From Burkholderiales bacterium (lineage in GTDB: Bacteria; Pseudomonadota; Gammaproteobacteria; Burkholderiales; Burkholderiaceae_C): a stretch of DNA of 64,000 nt. The position numbers and the translations under genes were made by a program. Below are positions 38,697-48,081 of the stretch, one piece after another. Position 1 is the stretch's first letter; each line of letters opens with the position of its first letter. Under the pieces are notes generated by a model that searched no databases, had not been told where the DNA came from, and saw only the letters and a program-made list of their open reading frames with translations. The DNA lies in assembly GCA_020354665.1 (NCBI GenBank), contig CP070653.1, positions 550,946 to 614,945 on the forward strand, given 5' to 3'.

Positions 38697-39773
38697 TCAG
38701 GCCAGGGTGCCGACTTCGCTGCGTTGTTCGGCGCTGTGTCTGCCGGACTCGAGCAGCGCCTGCACCACGACGGCCTGGTCGGCCGGTATCGGGTTCGGAC
38801 CGTGGCCGGCCAGCGCGTCGCGAAGCGCCGCGTAGTACGCGGGGTACGCGCCCGGCTCCAGCGCAAGCGCTTCGCGGCGAACCGTGTCGACGGTGGTGTT
38901 GCCCGTGGCGAGCCAGAGCGTCGCCTGGCGTTGCTCGGTGCCCCAGGCCGCTGATGCGATCGCCTGCGTGCTTGCGCCGGCCTTCAGGACCTCCTCCTGC
39001 GCGTCGAGCCCGTCGACCGAGAAGCTTCCGCGCGTCCCGTGGACCACGAAGCGCGGCACGGGACAGGCCGCCAACGCGCTCGCGTGCAGACGCACGCGCA
39101 GGCCGGCGTGCGGGCCACGCGACCAGCGCAGGATCGCGTGGAACCAGTCGTCACTGACCGCGCCATCGCGGGCGGCTGCCTGGTCGAGCCAGATCGCGTC
39201 GGGGACGCCGAACAGCTGCACCGCCTGGTCGACCAGGTGCGGGCCCAGGTCCATCCACAAACCGGCGCCCGGTCCGTCGCTCTCGCGCCAGCGCGCGCGG
39301 ACGATCGGGCGAAAGCGATCGAAATGCGAGGCCATTGCGGTGATGCGTCCGAGCCGCCCGGCGGCCAGCACGCGCCTGAGGGTCAGGAAATCACTGTCCC
39401 AGCGGCGGTTGTGGAACACGCTAAGCAGGCGAGCGCGCCCGGCGGCCAGGCGGACGAGGTCGCGAGCCTGTGCAAGGGTCAGCGTGAAGGGCTTGTCGAC
39501 GACGACGTGACGGCCCGCTTCGAGCGCGGCGCGCGCGAGCCCGAAGTGCGTGTCGTTGGGTGTGGCGATCACGACCGCGTCGATATCGTCGCTGGCGATC
39601 AACGCGCTCGGCGATCGTACCGGCATGTCGCCGCCGAGCGCCGCGCGCACCTTGGCAGCGTCGCCGCTGGCCACCGCTTGCAGCCGCAGCCCGGCGGTGG
39701 CGCCGATCAGCGGTGCGTGAAACACCTGCGCGGCGTAGCCGAAACCGATCAGTCCGATTCGCAGGGGTTGCAT
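38697..39773 (-). CDS. Gfo/Idh/MocA family NAD(P)-dependent oxidoreductase
   Basis: A 358-residue enzyme from the ATG at 39773. The Rossmann start is RIGLIGFGYAAQVFHAPLIG and the strand VVIATPNDTHFGLA precedes the catalytic DKPFTLTLAQA (Lys of the DKP motif). The C-terminal alpha/beta domain has DLGPHLVDQAVQLFG. The sequence is like the YdgJ/YhhX group of sugar or inositol-type dehydrogenases. Substrate unknown. It is convergent with the channel gene and divergent from the 2OG dioxygenase gene. Confidence 0.9.
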   Translation of the reverse strand: MQPLRIGLIGFGYAAQVFHAPLIGATAGLRLQAVASGDAAKVRAALGGDMPVRSPSALIASDDIDAVVIATPNDTHFGLARAALEAGRHVVVDKPFTLTLAQARDLVRLAAGRARLLSVFHNRRWDSDFLTLRRVLAAGRLGRITAMASHFDRFRPIVRARWRESDGPGAGLWMDLGPHLVDQAVQLFGVPDAIWLDQAAARDGAVSDDWFHAILRWSRGPHAGLRVRLHASALAACPVPRFVVHGTRGSFSVDGLDAQEEVLKAGASTQAIASAAWGTEQRQATLWLATGNTTVDTVRREALALEPGAYPAYYAALRDALAGHGPNPIPADQAVVVQALLESGRHSAEQRSEVGTLA

Positions 39774-39942
39774 GTGCGCGGTGCTTCTGCTCTTGTTGCC
39801 ATCCGGGGTCGCAGCGTAAGGCATCCAGTCGGTTGTGGAGCGTCTTCTTCCGATGCGAGCCCTGGCCGCCGCCGGGGGCCGGGGCAGAGCGATCGCGCAA
39901 CCGCGTGCCGGGGACGCCGTGTTTGATGCATGCTTGCGCTTG

Positions 39943-40683
39943 ATGACAATTCTTGCGCCCACCCTCACGCAGCCGATGGCGCTCGACGAGACGCTGCGCG
40001 AGCGGGGTCATGCAGTGCTCGATGTCGCCGGTTTGGCTTCGCTGATCGGCGAGGCCGGCTTGCGCGAGCTGCAGGGTCTTGCGCGGCTGTGGGAAGACTT
40101 GCCGCTGGATGGTCACCTCCGCGACGGCGGAAGCTACCGGCGCCGGCGCCATGGCTGCTTCGTCGTGACGGGCGAGAGGGTCGAGGCGGTGCCGCACCGC
40201 GCCCACTGGCAACCGGCCGTCTACAACGCTTTGCACGGTGGCATTGAACGCTGGTTCGAGCCGCTCGATGCGCGCATGAGCGAGGCCGCAGCATGGGAGC
40301 GGCTCCTCGTCGCGCTGGGCCGGCGCGCGTCGGCGCTGCGTGGTGCGCGCCCGTGGTTTGTCGAGGCGCACCCGTTCCGGATCGACACCGAGGGCGGCAT
40401 CGGCCGACCGACGCCCGAGGGAGCGCACCGCGATGGCGTGGACCTGGTGGCAGTGCTGCTGGTGGCGCGCCACGGCGTGAAGGGCGGGGAGACGCGCGTG
40501 TTCGAGGCACGCGGCGCGCGCGGGCTGCGCTTCACGTTAAGCGAGCCATGGACGCTGCTGCTGCTCGACGACGCGCGCGTGATCCACGAGACCACGCCGA
40601 TCCAGCCGCTGGCACCGGACGTGCGAGGCTGGCGCGACACGCTCGTGCTGACCTACCGCACCGGCGGTTTCCAGAGTCCTTGA
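39943..40683 (+). CDS. 2-oxoglutarate/Fe(II)-dependent dioxygenase family protein
   Basis: A 246-residue protein matching the PF10014-type 2OG-Fe dioxygenases, a family that includes amino-acid hydroxylases such as isoleucine 4-hydroxylase. The likely iron ligands are His162 and Asp164 (EGAHRDGVD) and His215 (VIHETTP). YRTGGF lies near the C-terminus. I took the ATG at 39943; ATG at 39976 is an alternative. Its stop is one base from that of convergent DUF502. Substrate unknown; a free amino acid is a fair guess. Confidence 0.82.
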   Translation: MTILAPTLTQPMALDETLRERGHAVLDVAGLASLIGEAGLRELQGLARLWEDLPLDGHLRDGGSYRRRRHGCFVVTGERVEAVPHRAHWQPAVYNALHGGIERWFEPLDARMSEAAAWERLLVALGRRASALRGARPWFVEAHPFRIDTEGGIGRPTPEGAHRDGVDLVAVLLVARHGVKGGETRVFEARGARGLRFTLSEPWTLLLLDDARVIHETTPIQPLAPDVRGWRDTLVLTYRTGGFQSP

Positions 40684-40684
40684 T

Positions 40685-41365
40685 TCACGTTGCGGGCGGA
40701 GGAGCCGGCGGCGCAGTGCCGAGGTGCTGCGACGAGGTCACGCCCATCGACACGTAGATGCTCGTCAAAGCTTCGACGCCGACATCGGCAGGCCGCACCC
40801 AGTCCTCCGGCACATAGATCAGAGCACCGCCGACCGGGACCGGCGCGGTTGGCACGATCACGCCCAGATAGCGCGCGTCGCCCAAGGTGACCGGCTGGGC
40901 CGTCGACAACAGCGCGAGCACCGCCGCACCGCCGGGTCCGCCGAAATGGCACCAGACCGGCCGCATCGACTGCAGCCCCTGCTGGCCCGCCTCGCTGCGC
41001 GGTGCGACGAGTTCGACGAAACGGCGGATCACGTCGTAGACGCTGCGCACCACCGGAATGCGTCCGACCAGCGCCTCGATGACACGGTGCAGCCCACGCT
41101 GCAGCCCGGTCTCGACGAGTACACCGAGCGCGAAGATCAGGCCCAGCACGACCAGCACGCCGATCAGGTAGCCGGCGACCTCGGAGCTGCCGACGCCCAG
41201 ACCAATCGAGCGTAGCAGCCGCCCGATGGCACTGTCCGGTCCAACCCAGCCGTAGACGAGGCGGGCGCCCCAGACCACGATCAGTGCGGTTGCGGCCAAC
41301 GGTAGCGCGGCGAGCAAGCCGGTCACGAAGATGCGCAAGAGCCGGTCGGGGAAATGCAATCGCAT
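40685..41365 (-). CDS. DUF502 family integral membrane protein
   Basis: A 226-residue protein with two N-terminal membrane helices (about 10-35 and 62-85). The DUF502 core follows: IPVVRSVYDVIRRFVELV, then PVWCHFGGPGGAAVLALL, and VIVPTAPVPVGGALIYVPED. The C-terminus is proline-rich. The family is conserved in proteobacteria and plants and is of unknown function. There is no spacer between it and the convergent dioxygenase gene. Confidence 0.9.
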   Translation of the reverse strand: MRLHFPDRLLRIFVTGLLAALPLAATALIVVWGARLVYGWVGPDSAIGRLLRSIGLGVGSSEVAGYLIGVLVVLGLIFALGVLVETGLQRGLHRVIEALVGRIPVVRSVYDVIRRFVELVAPRSEAGQQGLQSMRPVWCHFGGPGGAAVLALLSTAQPVTLGDARYLGVIVPTAPVPVGGALIYVPEDWVRPADVGVEALTSIYVSMGVTSSQHLGTAPPAPPPAT

Positions 41366-41436
41366 GGGTGCAGCGCCGCAGTGCTCAAAGGCCCATTATC
41401 CGCAGCGGTGACCGAGCGCCTGGCCGCCGTGGGCGA

Positions 41437-42660
41437 TCAGTCGGGTGCCAGTCGGTCGCGACCGAGCAACTCGCGAAACCAGCGCATCCACAATGCGACA
41501 ACCAACAACGTGCCGATGCCGCCGAGCAGCACCGAGCCCACCGCGCCGAGCAGCGCCGCCGTCGCGCCCGATTCGAATTCACCGAGCTGGTTGCTCGCGC
41601 CGATGAAGATCGAATTGACCGCGCTGACGCGCCCGCGCATTGCGTCGGGTGTCTCGAGTTGCACCAGCGACTGCCTGATCACCACGCTGACCATGTCGGC
41701 GCCGCCGGTGACCACGAGCGCTGCAAACGACAGCGCGAACACCGTCGACAACGCGAACGTGATCGTGGCCAGCCCATACACAGCCACGCCGATGAACAGC
41801 CAGCGTCCCGCGCGACGCTCGATCGGCCAGCGCGCGAGCGACGCCGAGACGAGCAACGCGCCCACCGCTGGCGCCGAGCGCAGCAGGCCAAGGCCCCACG
41901 GACCCGTATGCAGGATGTCCTTCGCGAAAATCGGCAGCAACGCGGTGGCGCCGCCCAGCAGCACCGCGAACAGGTCCAGCGAGACCGCGCCGAGCACCGG
42001 CTTGCGTCGCCAGATGAAAGTGAAGCCCGCCAGCATGCGCGCCAGCGTCGCCGGCTCATGCTGGGGCAACAGAGGACGCCAGGCGATGCCCAGCACGAGC
42101 GCGCAGCCGGTCAGGAAGAGGGCGCCGCACAGGCCGTACACGACGGCCGCGCCGGCCACGTAGACGAATCCGCCGACCGTTGGCCCGCCGATGATCGCCG
42201 CTTGGGTGGCCGCCGAGCTCAGCGCCAGTGCGCGTGGCAGCACGGCGGCCGGCACCAGCTGCGGCAGCATCGCCTGTTGCGCCGGCATCTGAAAGGCACG
42301 GCCAACGCCGAGCAGCACCGACACCGCGAAGATCAGGCCGCGGCTGGTCCAGTCGCCGAACGCAGCCAGCGCGAGCAGCACCGCAAGCGCGGCCTGCAGA
42401 CCCAGGCACAGTGCGAGGATGCGTCGCCGGTCGAAGCGGTCCACCGCGTGTCCCGCGGGCAGCGTCAGCAGGAGGGCCGGCACGAATTGCAGCAAGCCGA
42501 CCAAGCCGAGGTCCCACGCGCTGCCGGTGAGGTCGTAGATCTGCCAGCCCAGCGCGACCATCAACATCTGGGCTGCGGCGGTGCCTGTCATGCGCGCCCA
42601 CCAGAAGCGCATGAACGACGGCACAGTGGTCAGCGCATGCAGCGTGTGCGGGGCGGCCAT
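41437..42660 (-). CDS. MFS transporter (EntS/MDR-like)
   Basis: A 407-residue protein with about 12 membrane helices. The MFS loop 2-3 motif is GHAVDRFDRRR (about 70-80), and RGRVSAVNSIFIGASNQLGE is typical of the EntS-like exporter group. It probably exports a small molecule or siderophore by proton antiport. No siderophore genes are present, so the substrate is open. It diverges from thpR by 68 bp. Confidence 0.88.
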   Translation of the reverse strand: MAAPHTLHALTTVPSFMRFWWARMTGTAAAQMLMVALGWQIYDLTGSAWDLGLVGLLQFVPALLLTLPAGHAVDRFDRRRILALCLGLQAALAVLLALAAFGDWTSRGLIFAVSVLLGVGRAFQMPAQQAMLPQLVPAAVLPRALALSSAATQAAIIGGPTVGGFVYVAGAAVVYGLCGALFLTGCALVLGIAWRPLLPQHEPATLARMLAGFTFIWRRKPVLGAVSLDLFAVLLGGATALLPIFAKDILHTGPWGLGLLRSAPAVGALLVSASLARWPIERRAGRWLFIGVAVYGLATITFALSTVFALSFAALVVTGGADMVSVVIRQSLVQLETPDAMRGRVSAVNSIFIGASNQLGEFESGATAALLGAVGSVLLGGIGTLLVVALWMRWFRELLGRDRLAPD

Positions 42661-42728
42661 GGCGGCTGGAGCTTACGCGCCTTGCCTGCAGCGGCGAACT
42701 GCCGGGCGTGCGACGATCGAGGCTGTCC

Positions 42729-43250
42729 ATGGATGCACCAGCGACCGCCCGCTTGTTCGTCGCGCTCTGGCCTGTTGATGCGCTGCGCCGGCTTCTGGCC
42801 GAGCAGGCCGGACACTGGGAGTGGCCGCGCAGCGCGCGTCTGGTGGCGCCCGAGAACCTGCACCTGACGCTGCACTTCCTCGGATCGCAACCGCGCGGCT
42901 GCATCGCGAAGATCGACCGACTGCTGTGGCAAGTGCCGAGTCGTCCCTTCGAGCTCGTGCTGCAAGCGGCCAATGTCTGGCATCGCGGCGTGGCCGTTCT
43001 CGAGCCGCTGGAGATGCCGCGCGAGCTGACCGACTTGCACGCGGCGCTCGGTGCGGGCTTGCACCGCATCGGCATCGCGCCCGAACGCCGTCCCTGGCTG
43101 CCACACGTGACGCTCGCGCGCCGCGCCCGCGGCGCCGAGCCATCAGCGGTCGGGCTGCCGCTGCGCTGGTACGCAGAGGGCGCGGTGCTTGTCGAGTCGC
43201 ACGACGGCTACCACGTCGTCTCATCGAACCATCCGCGCAGCGAGCCTTAG
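42729..43250 (+). CDS. thpR: RNA 2',3'-cyclic phosphodiesterase
   Basis: A 173-residue member of the 2H phosphoesterase family (LigT/ThpR). Both HxTx motifs are present, HLTL at 45-48 and HVTL at 126-129, so the active site is complete. These enzymes open 2',3'-cyclic phosphates on RNA to 2'-phosphates. The window also holds RtcB, a ligase that uses 2',3'-cyclic phosphate ends, about 33 kb away. The start at 42729 is the first ATG of the domain. Confidence 0.92.
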   Translation: MDAPATARLFVALWPVDALRRLLAEQAGHWEWPRSARLVAPENLHLTLHFLGSQPRGCIAKIDRLLWQVPSRPFELVLQAANVWHRGVAVLEPLEMPRELTDLHAALGAGLHRIGIAPERRPWLPHVTLARRARGAEPSAVGLPLRWYAEGAVLVESHDGYHVVSSNHPRSEP

Positions 43251-43284
43251 GGCGGCACAGGCGCGCCTGGCGTCCCAACAGAAG

Positions 43285-45174
43285 CTACTCGACCTCGCCG
43301 GTGGCGCGCAGGCGCACGCACTGCGGGTGGTCGGCAAATTGCGCGCGCTCGCATTGCTGCTCCATGCAGTAGAGCAGCGAGAAGTTGGCTCGCCCGCCGC
43401 ACGCCGCCCGCGGGCTTTCGGGCAGGGCGGCGGTCTTGTCCGTGGTCGATGACGGGGACTCCGTCGTCATGCCCGCCCCCGCGTCTGCTCGGCCGGTTGA
43501 GCGAGTCTCGATCGGCAGGTCCGGCGCAACGCCCGCTGGCGGCCGCGCCGGCGACGGCACCTGGGCCGCAGTTGGCGCCACCGGCAGCGTGCCGCTGGGC
43601 GCCGGCACCGGGGTGTCGAGGGGCAGCGACTGCGGCGTTATGCCGCTGTCAGGCAATGCCGGACGGGGTGCCGGCGCGACGGGCGAAACCGAGGCAAACG
43701 GATCGTACGCATCCCGCCAGGCACTGACCTTGGCCGGCAGGGCTTCGATCGCCTGCCGCAGCGACTGGCCGACCTCGCCCTCGTCGTGCCACAGGTAGGC
43801 CCCCGCCGCGAGCAGCGCGCCGAGGAGGACCAGCAGCAGCGGACCCAGCAGGCTACGCCGCGGCCTCGGCTCGCCCAACGGCCGACGTTCGCCGGCCAGC
43901 GCCGCAGAGCGCACGTTCGCGGCGTCGCGCGCCGCGTGTGCGGCGACCATGCCGAGCGTGCGCTCGATGTCGGCTGCGATGGCCTCGTTGTTCGGGCCGA
44001 TCCAATGCGGCAGCTTGTCGGGGCCGTGCGTCGAGGTATCCGTCAACACGGGCAACTCTTGCGCAGGCACGCTGGGCATCCTGGCCAGCGGGGCAAGACC
44101 GGGTGGAGCAGACGGCGACACCGGCGCAGTGAGATAGCTTGGATCTTCTGCGATCGGCCGTGCGCTCGTCGCCGCTTCGACGGGATTCAATGCGCGACGG
44201 AACTGTGCGACGCTCTGTGGCCGGTCCGCAGGGCTTGCAGCCAGTCCCTGGTCGATCGCACGAACCAGAACTGAGCTGTAGTTCAGCCTGGGCCACTGCG
44301 AGCGAAGCGCGACCAGCGCACTGGCCAGTGGTCCCGGGCCGGTGGCCGGGCCAGGGGCGGTCGGCATCGCCGACGGCGCCGGCGCATGGCCGGTGATCGC
44401 GTGGAAGAGAGTCGCCGCGAGCGCATAGAGATCGGTCCAAGCGCCCAGCGGCAGGTGGTCCGCCGGCTCGCGCAGTTCCGGGGGCTGGTACGCTGCGCCG
44501 GGCCCGGCAGCGCCAGGGACCGCCAACTGCGCCCCTGGGCCCAGCAGTACCGGTCGTCCGTCGGCACGCAATGCCACGCGGTCCGGTGAAATCCCAAGGT
44601 GAAGCGCGGGCAGCGCGTGCAGGCTCTCGATCGCATCGAGCAGCGGCAGGATCACCGCGCGCAGCCACGATTCTTCGGGCGGCTGCGACATCGCGCGGCG
44701 CGCATCGGCGAGCGTGACGCCGCCGTGATACGGCATCGCCGCATACGCCGTGCCATTGCCGTACCAACACCGCCATAGCGGGAGGGTCGACGGATGATCG
44801 AAGCGCGCCTGACGCTGCGCGCGCTCGATAAAACCTCTCTGCGAGGCGAGGAACGCGTTCGCATCGCCGGCGGCGCGGAGTACCACCTGGCCGCTGCCGT
44901 TGCGATGGGCGAGCGTCGCAGGCAGGTGTTCGAGGACCACCGTGTCGCGCTGCAGCAGCAGGTCACGCGCCAGATAGGCAACGCCTGTCTCGTCGGCCTG
45001 CAGCACGCGCACGACGTGGTACTCGCCGATGCGCGCGCCAGCAGCGAGGCACTGGTCAGCCGTCGCATGGAGGGCCAGGACCTTGTCCTCATCAGCAGCC
45101 TGCGCCCGCGTGGCGTCCGGTGAGCCAGGCGCATGGCCGGGCGGGGTGGCAGGCGCGACGCGGACGGAACTCAT
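43285..45174 (-). CDS. Membrane-anchored serine/threonine pseudokinase
   Basis: A 629-residue protein. Residues 50-330 follow a Hanks-type kinase domain (IGEYHVVRVLQADETGVAYLA, then the TDLYALAATLFHAITG helix), but key residues are gone. The VAIK lysine position is Glu82 (VVLEHL), the HRD motif is HLG (192-194), and the DFG site reads LLGPG (210-214). A single membrane helix spans 442-462. The C-terminal part is a Pro-rich linker and a Cys-rich end (CGGRANFSLLYCMEQQC). I infer a catalytically dead signalling or scaffold protein with a periplasmic tail. Confidence 0.8.
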   Translation of the reverse strand: MSSVRVAPATPPGHAPGSPDATRAQAADEDKVLALHATADQCLAAGARIGEYHVVRVLQADETGVAYLARDLLLQRDTVVLEHLPATLAHRNGSGQVVLRAAGDANAFLASQRGFIERAQRQARFDHPSTLPLWRCWYGNGTAYAAMPYHGGVTLADARRAMSQPPEESWLRAVILPLLDAIESLHALPALHLGISPDRVALRADGRPVLLGPGAQLAVPGAAGPGAAYQPPELREPADHLPLGAWTDLYALAATLFHAITGHAPAPSAMPTAPGPATGPGPLASALVALRSQWPRLNYSSVLVRAIDQGLAASPADRPQSVAQFRRALNPVEAATSARPIAEDPSYLTAPVSPSAPPGLAPLARMPSVPAQELPVLTDTSTHGPDKLPHWIGPNNEAIAADIERTLGMVAAHAARDAANVRSAALAGERRPLGEPRPRRSLLGPLLLVLLGALLAAGAYLWHDEGEVGQSLRQAIEALPAKVSAWRDAYDPFASVSPVAPAPRPALPDSGITPQSLPLDTPVPAPSGTLPVAPTAAQVPSPARPPAGVAPDLPIETRSTGRADAGAGMTTESPSSTTDKTAALPESPRAACGGRANFSLLYCMEQQCERAQFADHPQCVRLRATGEVE

Positions 45175-45273
45175 GGCGGTGAAGAGTTGGCGACGGTTCG
45201 GACAGGCGCCGACTTTACAGCCGACGAGCGTTGCGACCCTTGAGGGCCGTAGCAGCGACCCCATCTTACGGCC

Positions 45274-45723
45274 ATGGAATCCACCGCTCCCCCCAGCTCG
45301 ACGCTGCACGTCGCCTGCCCGCATTGTGCCGCTACCAACCGAGTACCGGCGAGCCGGGCATCGCAAGACCCGGTCTGCGGTCGTTGCGGCGCGGCACTGC
45401 TCGACGGCAGCCCGGTCGAACTCGGCGACGCACAGTTCGACGCTGTTACCAGCAAGACCGACTTGCCGGTGTTGGTCGACTTCTGGGCCCCCTGGTGCGG
45501 CCCCTGCCGCATGATGGCGCCGCAATTCGAGCAAGCCGCTTGTGCCCTGAAAGGCAAGGCGCTGCTCGTCAAGGTCAACAGCGACGAGGCGCCGCGGCTG
45601 GCGGCGCGCTACGCGATCCGCTCGATTCCGACACTCGTCAAGCTCCATCGGGGCAGGGAAGTCGCGCGACGCTCGGGCGCGCTGCCCGCGGCCGAGATCA
45701 CGCGCTGGGCGAGCGCCGCCTAA
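45274..45723 (+). CDS. trxC: Thioredoxin 2 (zinc-containing)
   Basis: A 149-residue protein. The N-terminal zinc module has Cys15/Cys18 (CPHC) and Cys35/Cys38 (CGRC). The thioredoxin domain follows with the redox pair Cys75/Cys78 in WAPWCGPCRM and the cis-Pro loop IRSIPTL. It reduces disulfides in the cytoplasm and is often induced by oxidative stress in relatives. It diverges from the pseudokinase gene by 99 bp. The stop is followed by a small CGCCG-ATGCG-CGGCG hairpin at 45725-45739. Confidence 0.94.
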   Translation: MESTAPPSSTLHVACPHCAATNRVPASRASQDPVCGRCGAALLDGSPVELGDAQFDAVTSKTDLPVLVDFWAPWCGPCRMMAPQFEQAACALKGKALLVKVNSDEAPRLAARYAIRSIPTLVKLHRGREVARRSGALPAAEITRWASAA

Positions 45724-45919
45724 GCGCCGATGCGCGGCGTGCCGGGGACGCGTCGCGTCGGTGACCGGCCCGCGCTGCTGCGCCAAGTCCAGCCGCACCG
45801 GTTGGCGCCGTTTCGCGCATCAGCCCCGGCCATCGCTGTTACGCTGAGGCCCCGTTCGGTTCGTCTCGCGCTCGCGGCGGCGCGGCATCGCTGACTCCGA
45901 CACGTTGAGAGAGGACGAC

Positions 45920-46402
45920 ATGGCTGCAACCCTGCTGTGGATCGCCAGCGTGCTGCTGATCGTGGTCGGTGTTGCCGGGACGGTGTTGCCGGCGCTGCCG
46001 GGCACGGCGTTGGTCCTCGCCGGCATCGTGCTGGCCGCGTGGATCGACGACTTCGCCCGCGTGGGCGCGACGACGATCGCGATCGTCAGCGTGCTGGCGG
46101 TGCTGTCGTGGGTGCTCGACTATGTGGCCGGCCTGCTCGGCGCCCGCAAGGTCGGCGCGAGTCCCATGGCGATCGCCGGGGCCGCGATCGGCACCGTCGT
46201 TGGCCTGTTCATGGGACTGGTGGGCGTGCTGTTCATGCCGCTGGTCGGCGCGGCCCTTGGCGAGTTCCTCGAGATGCGCGACCACCGGCGTGCCGTCTCG
46301 GTGGGCGTGGCGACCTGGATTGGAATCCTGGTCGGGCTGGTCGCCAAGGTGGTGCTGGCGTTCATGATGGTGGGTGTGTTCGTCGGGGCACTGATCGTCT
46401 GA
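45920..46402 (+). CDS. DUF456 family membrane protein
   Basis: A 160-residue, very hydrophobic protein with about four to five membrane helices. It has the family's glycine-rich block VAGTVLPALPGTALVLAGI near the N-terminus and LLGARKVGASPMAIAGAAIG. Later comes MPLVGAALGEFLEMRD, which repeats the pattern. Function unknown. The ATG at 45920 has GAGAGAGGA upstream. It sits 57 bp before rmuC on the same strand. Confidence 0.88.
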   Translation: MAATLLWIASVLLIVVGVAGTVLPALPGTALVLAGIVLAAWIDDFARVGATTIAIVSVLAVLSWVLDYVAGLLGARKVGASPMAIAGAAIGTVVGLFMGLVGVLFMPLVGAALGEFLEMRDHRRAVSVGVATWIGILVGLVAKVVLAFMMVGVFVGALIV

Positions 46403-46459
46403 GAGGGCATCGCTAGGCGTGGCGGCCGCTGCCGCGCAGCGGACTGAGACAATGGGCGC

Positions 46460-48061
46460 ATGCCCGCGCTGTCTGTCGTCGATTGGATCGTTCTTGCGCT
46501 CCTCACGCTGAACCTGCTGTTGCTGCTGTGGACGCTGCTGCGGCGGCCCGACGCGGCAGCGGTGCAGCTGCTCGCGGAGAACCTGCGTGCATCGGCGCGC
46601 GACGAGACCGATCGTCTGGAACGACAGTTGCGCGAGGAGGTTTCGCGCAGCGGCAGCACCCTTCGGCAGGAGTTGACGCACGATGCGGGCGCACTGCGCC
46701 AGGAGATATCTCACGATGCCAGCGCGCTGCGCCAGGAGCTGACCACGTCGCTGGCGAGCTTCCAGCAGGCGCTGCTTGCGCAGAGCGGCGATGCGGTGCG
46801 CACGCAGAACGAGCAGATCGATACCTTTCGCACGCAGCTGGCCGCCCTGCAGCAGGCCATGGCCGATGGCCTGCAGCAGACCACCTTGTCGCTCGCCCAG
46901 CAGGCGCAGGGCGCGCGCGCGGCACAGGACGCGGCGCTGGCGACCGCCGCCGAGGCGCAGAGTATGGGACTGCGGCGCTTGAGCGATGTGCTCGGTGAGC
47001 AGCTGCGCGCGCTCGCCGAGGGCAACGAGCGACGCCTCTCGGAGGTGCGCACGTCAGTGCAGGCGCAGCTGACCGCGCTGCAGGAGGGCAACGAGAGGAA
47101 GCTCGAGCAGATGCGGGCGACGGTCGACGAGAAGCTGCACGCCACACTCGAGCAGCGGCTCGGCGAGAGCTTCCGCCAGGTGGCCGAGCGGCTGGATCTG
47201 GTGCATCGCGGCCTGGGCGAGATGCAGACGCTGGCGCGCGACGTCGGTTCGCTCAACCGCGTGCTGACCAATGTCAAGACGCGCGGGATTTTCGGCGAGG
47301 TGCAGCTGGCCGGTCTGCTCGAGCAGGTGTTCACGCGCGAGCAGTACGCGACCAACGTGGAAACCGTGCCCGGCAGCGGCGCACGCGTGGAGTTCGCGAT
47401 CCGCTTGCCCGGCGCGCGCGGCGATGCCGGTGCGCCAGGCGCGCCGCTCTGGCTGCCGATCGATGCGAAGTTCCCGCGCGAAGACTACGAGCGGCTCGTC
47501 GAGGCGCAGGAGCGGGCCGACCCGCAGGCCGTGGAAGTCGCGGCCCGAGCGATCGAGCAGCGGTTGCGCGCCGAGGCGCGCACCATCCGCGAGAAGTACC
47601 TTGCGCCGCCGCATACCACCGAGTTCGCGCTGATGTTCGTTCCTACCGAAGGGCTGTACGCCGAGGCGCTGCGCCGTCCTGGGCTGGTCGAGGCGATGCA
47701 GCGCGAGCACCGGGTGACGCTGGTCGGCCCGACCACCCTGCTGGCCACGCTGACGAGCCTGCAAATGGGCTTCCGCACTTTGGCGCTCGAGCAGCGGTCG
47801 GCAGAGGTGTGGGAGGTGCTGGGCGCGGTCAAGACCGAATTCGCGAAGTTCGGCGAAGTGCTCGCCAAGACGCAGAAGAAGCTGCAGGAGGCAAGCAACA
47901 CGATCGAGTCCGCACGCACGCGGACCAACCAAATGGCGCGTCGCTTGCGGGACGTCGAGGCGTTGCCCGAACCGCAGGCGCTTCAGTTGCTGCCCGGCGC
48001 GATCGACGATGTCGAATCAGGCGCTGATGACGCGTCCGACCCGTTGCCACCGACGCCGTGA
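46460..48061 (+). CDS. rmuC: DNA recombination protein RmuC
   Basis: A 533-residue protein. An N-terminal membrane helix (about 8-28) leads into a long coiled coil (about 40-260, rich in Gln, Ala, Leu and Arg). The endonuclease-like RmuC domain follows, with VKTRGIFGEVQLAGLLEQV, WLPIDAKFPREDYERL and TEFALMFVPTEGLYAEAL. RmuC limits DNA inversions at repeats in E. coli. The acidic C-terminus is poorly conserved. Nothing in the context adds to its role. Confidence 0.94.
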   Translation: MPALSVVDWIVLALLTLNLLLLLWTLLRRPDAAAVQLLAENLRASARDETDRLERQLREEVSRSGSTLRQELTHDAGALRQEISHDASALRQELTTSLASFQQALLAQSGDAVRTQNEQIDTFRTQLAALQQAMADGLQQTTLSLAQQAQGARAAQDAALATAAEAQSMGLRRLSDVLGEQLRALAEGNERRLSEVRTSVQAQLTALQEGNERKLEQMRATVDEKLHATLEQRLGESFRQVAERLDLVHRGLGEMQTLARDVGSLNRVLTNVKTRGIFGEVQLAGLLEQVFTREQYATNVETVPGSGARVEFAIRLPGARGDAGAPGAPLWLPIDAKFPREDYERLVEAQERADPQAVEVAARAIEQRLRAEARTIREKYLAPPHTTEFALMFVPTEGLYAEALRRPGLVEAMQREHRVTLVGPTTLLATLTSLQMGFRTLALEQRSAEVWEVLGAVKTEFAKFGEVLAKTQKKLQEASNTIESARTRTNQMARRLRDVEALPEPQALQLLPGAIDDVESGADDASDPLPPTP

Positions 48062-48081
48062 GGGCTGGCGTTGGCGGCGCG

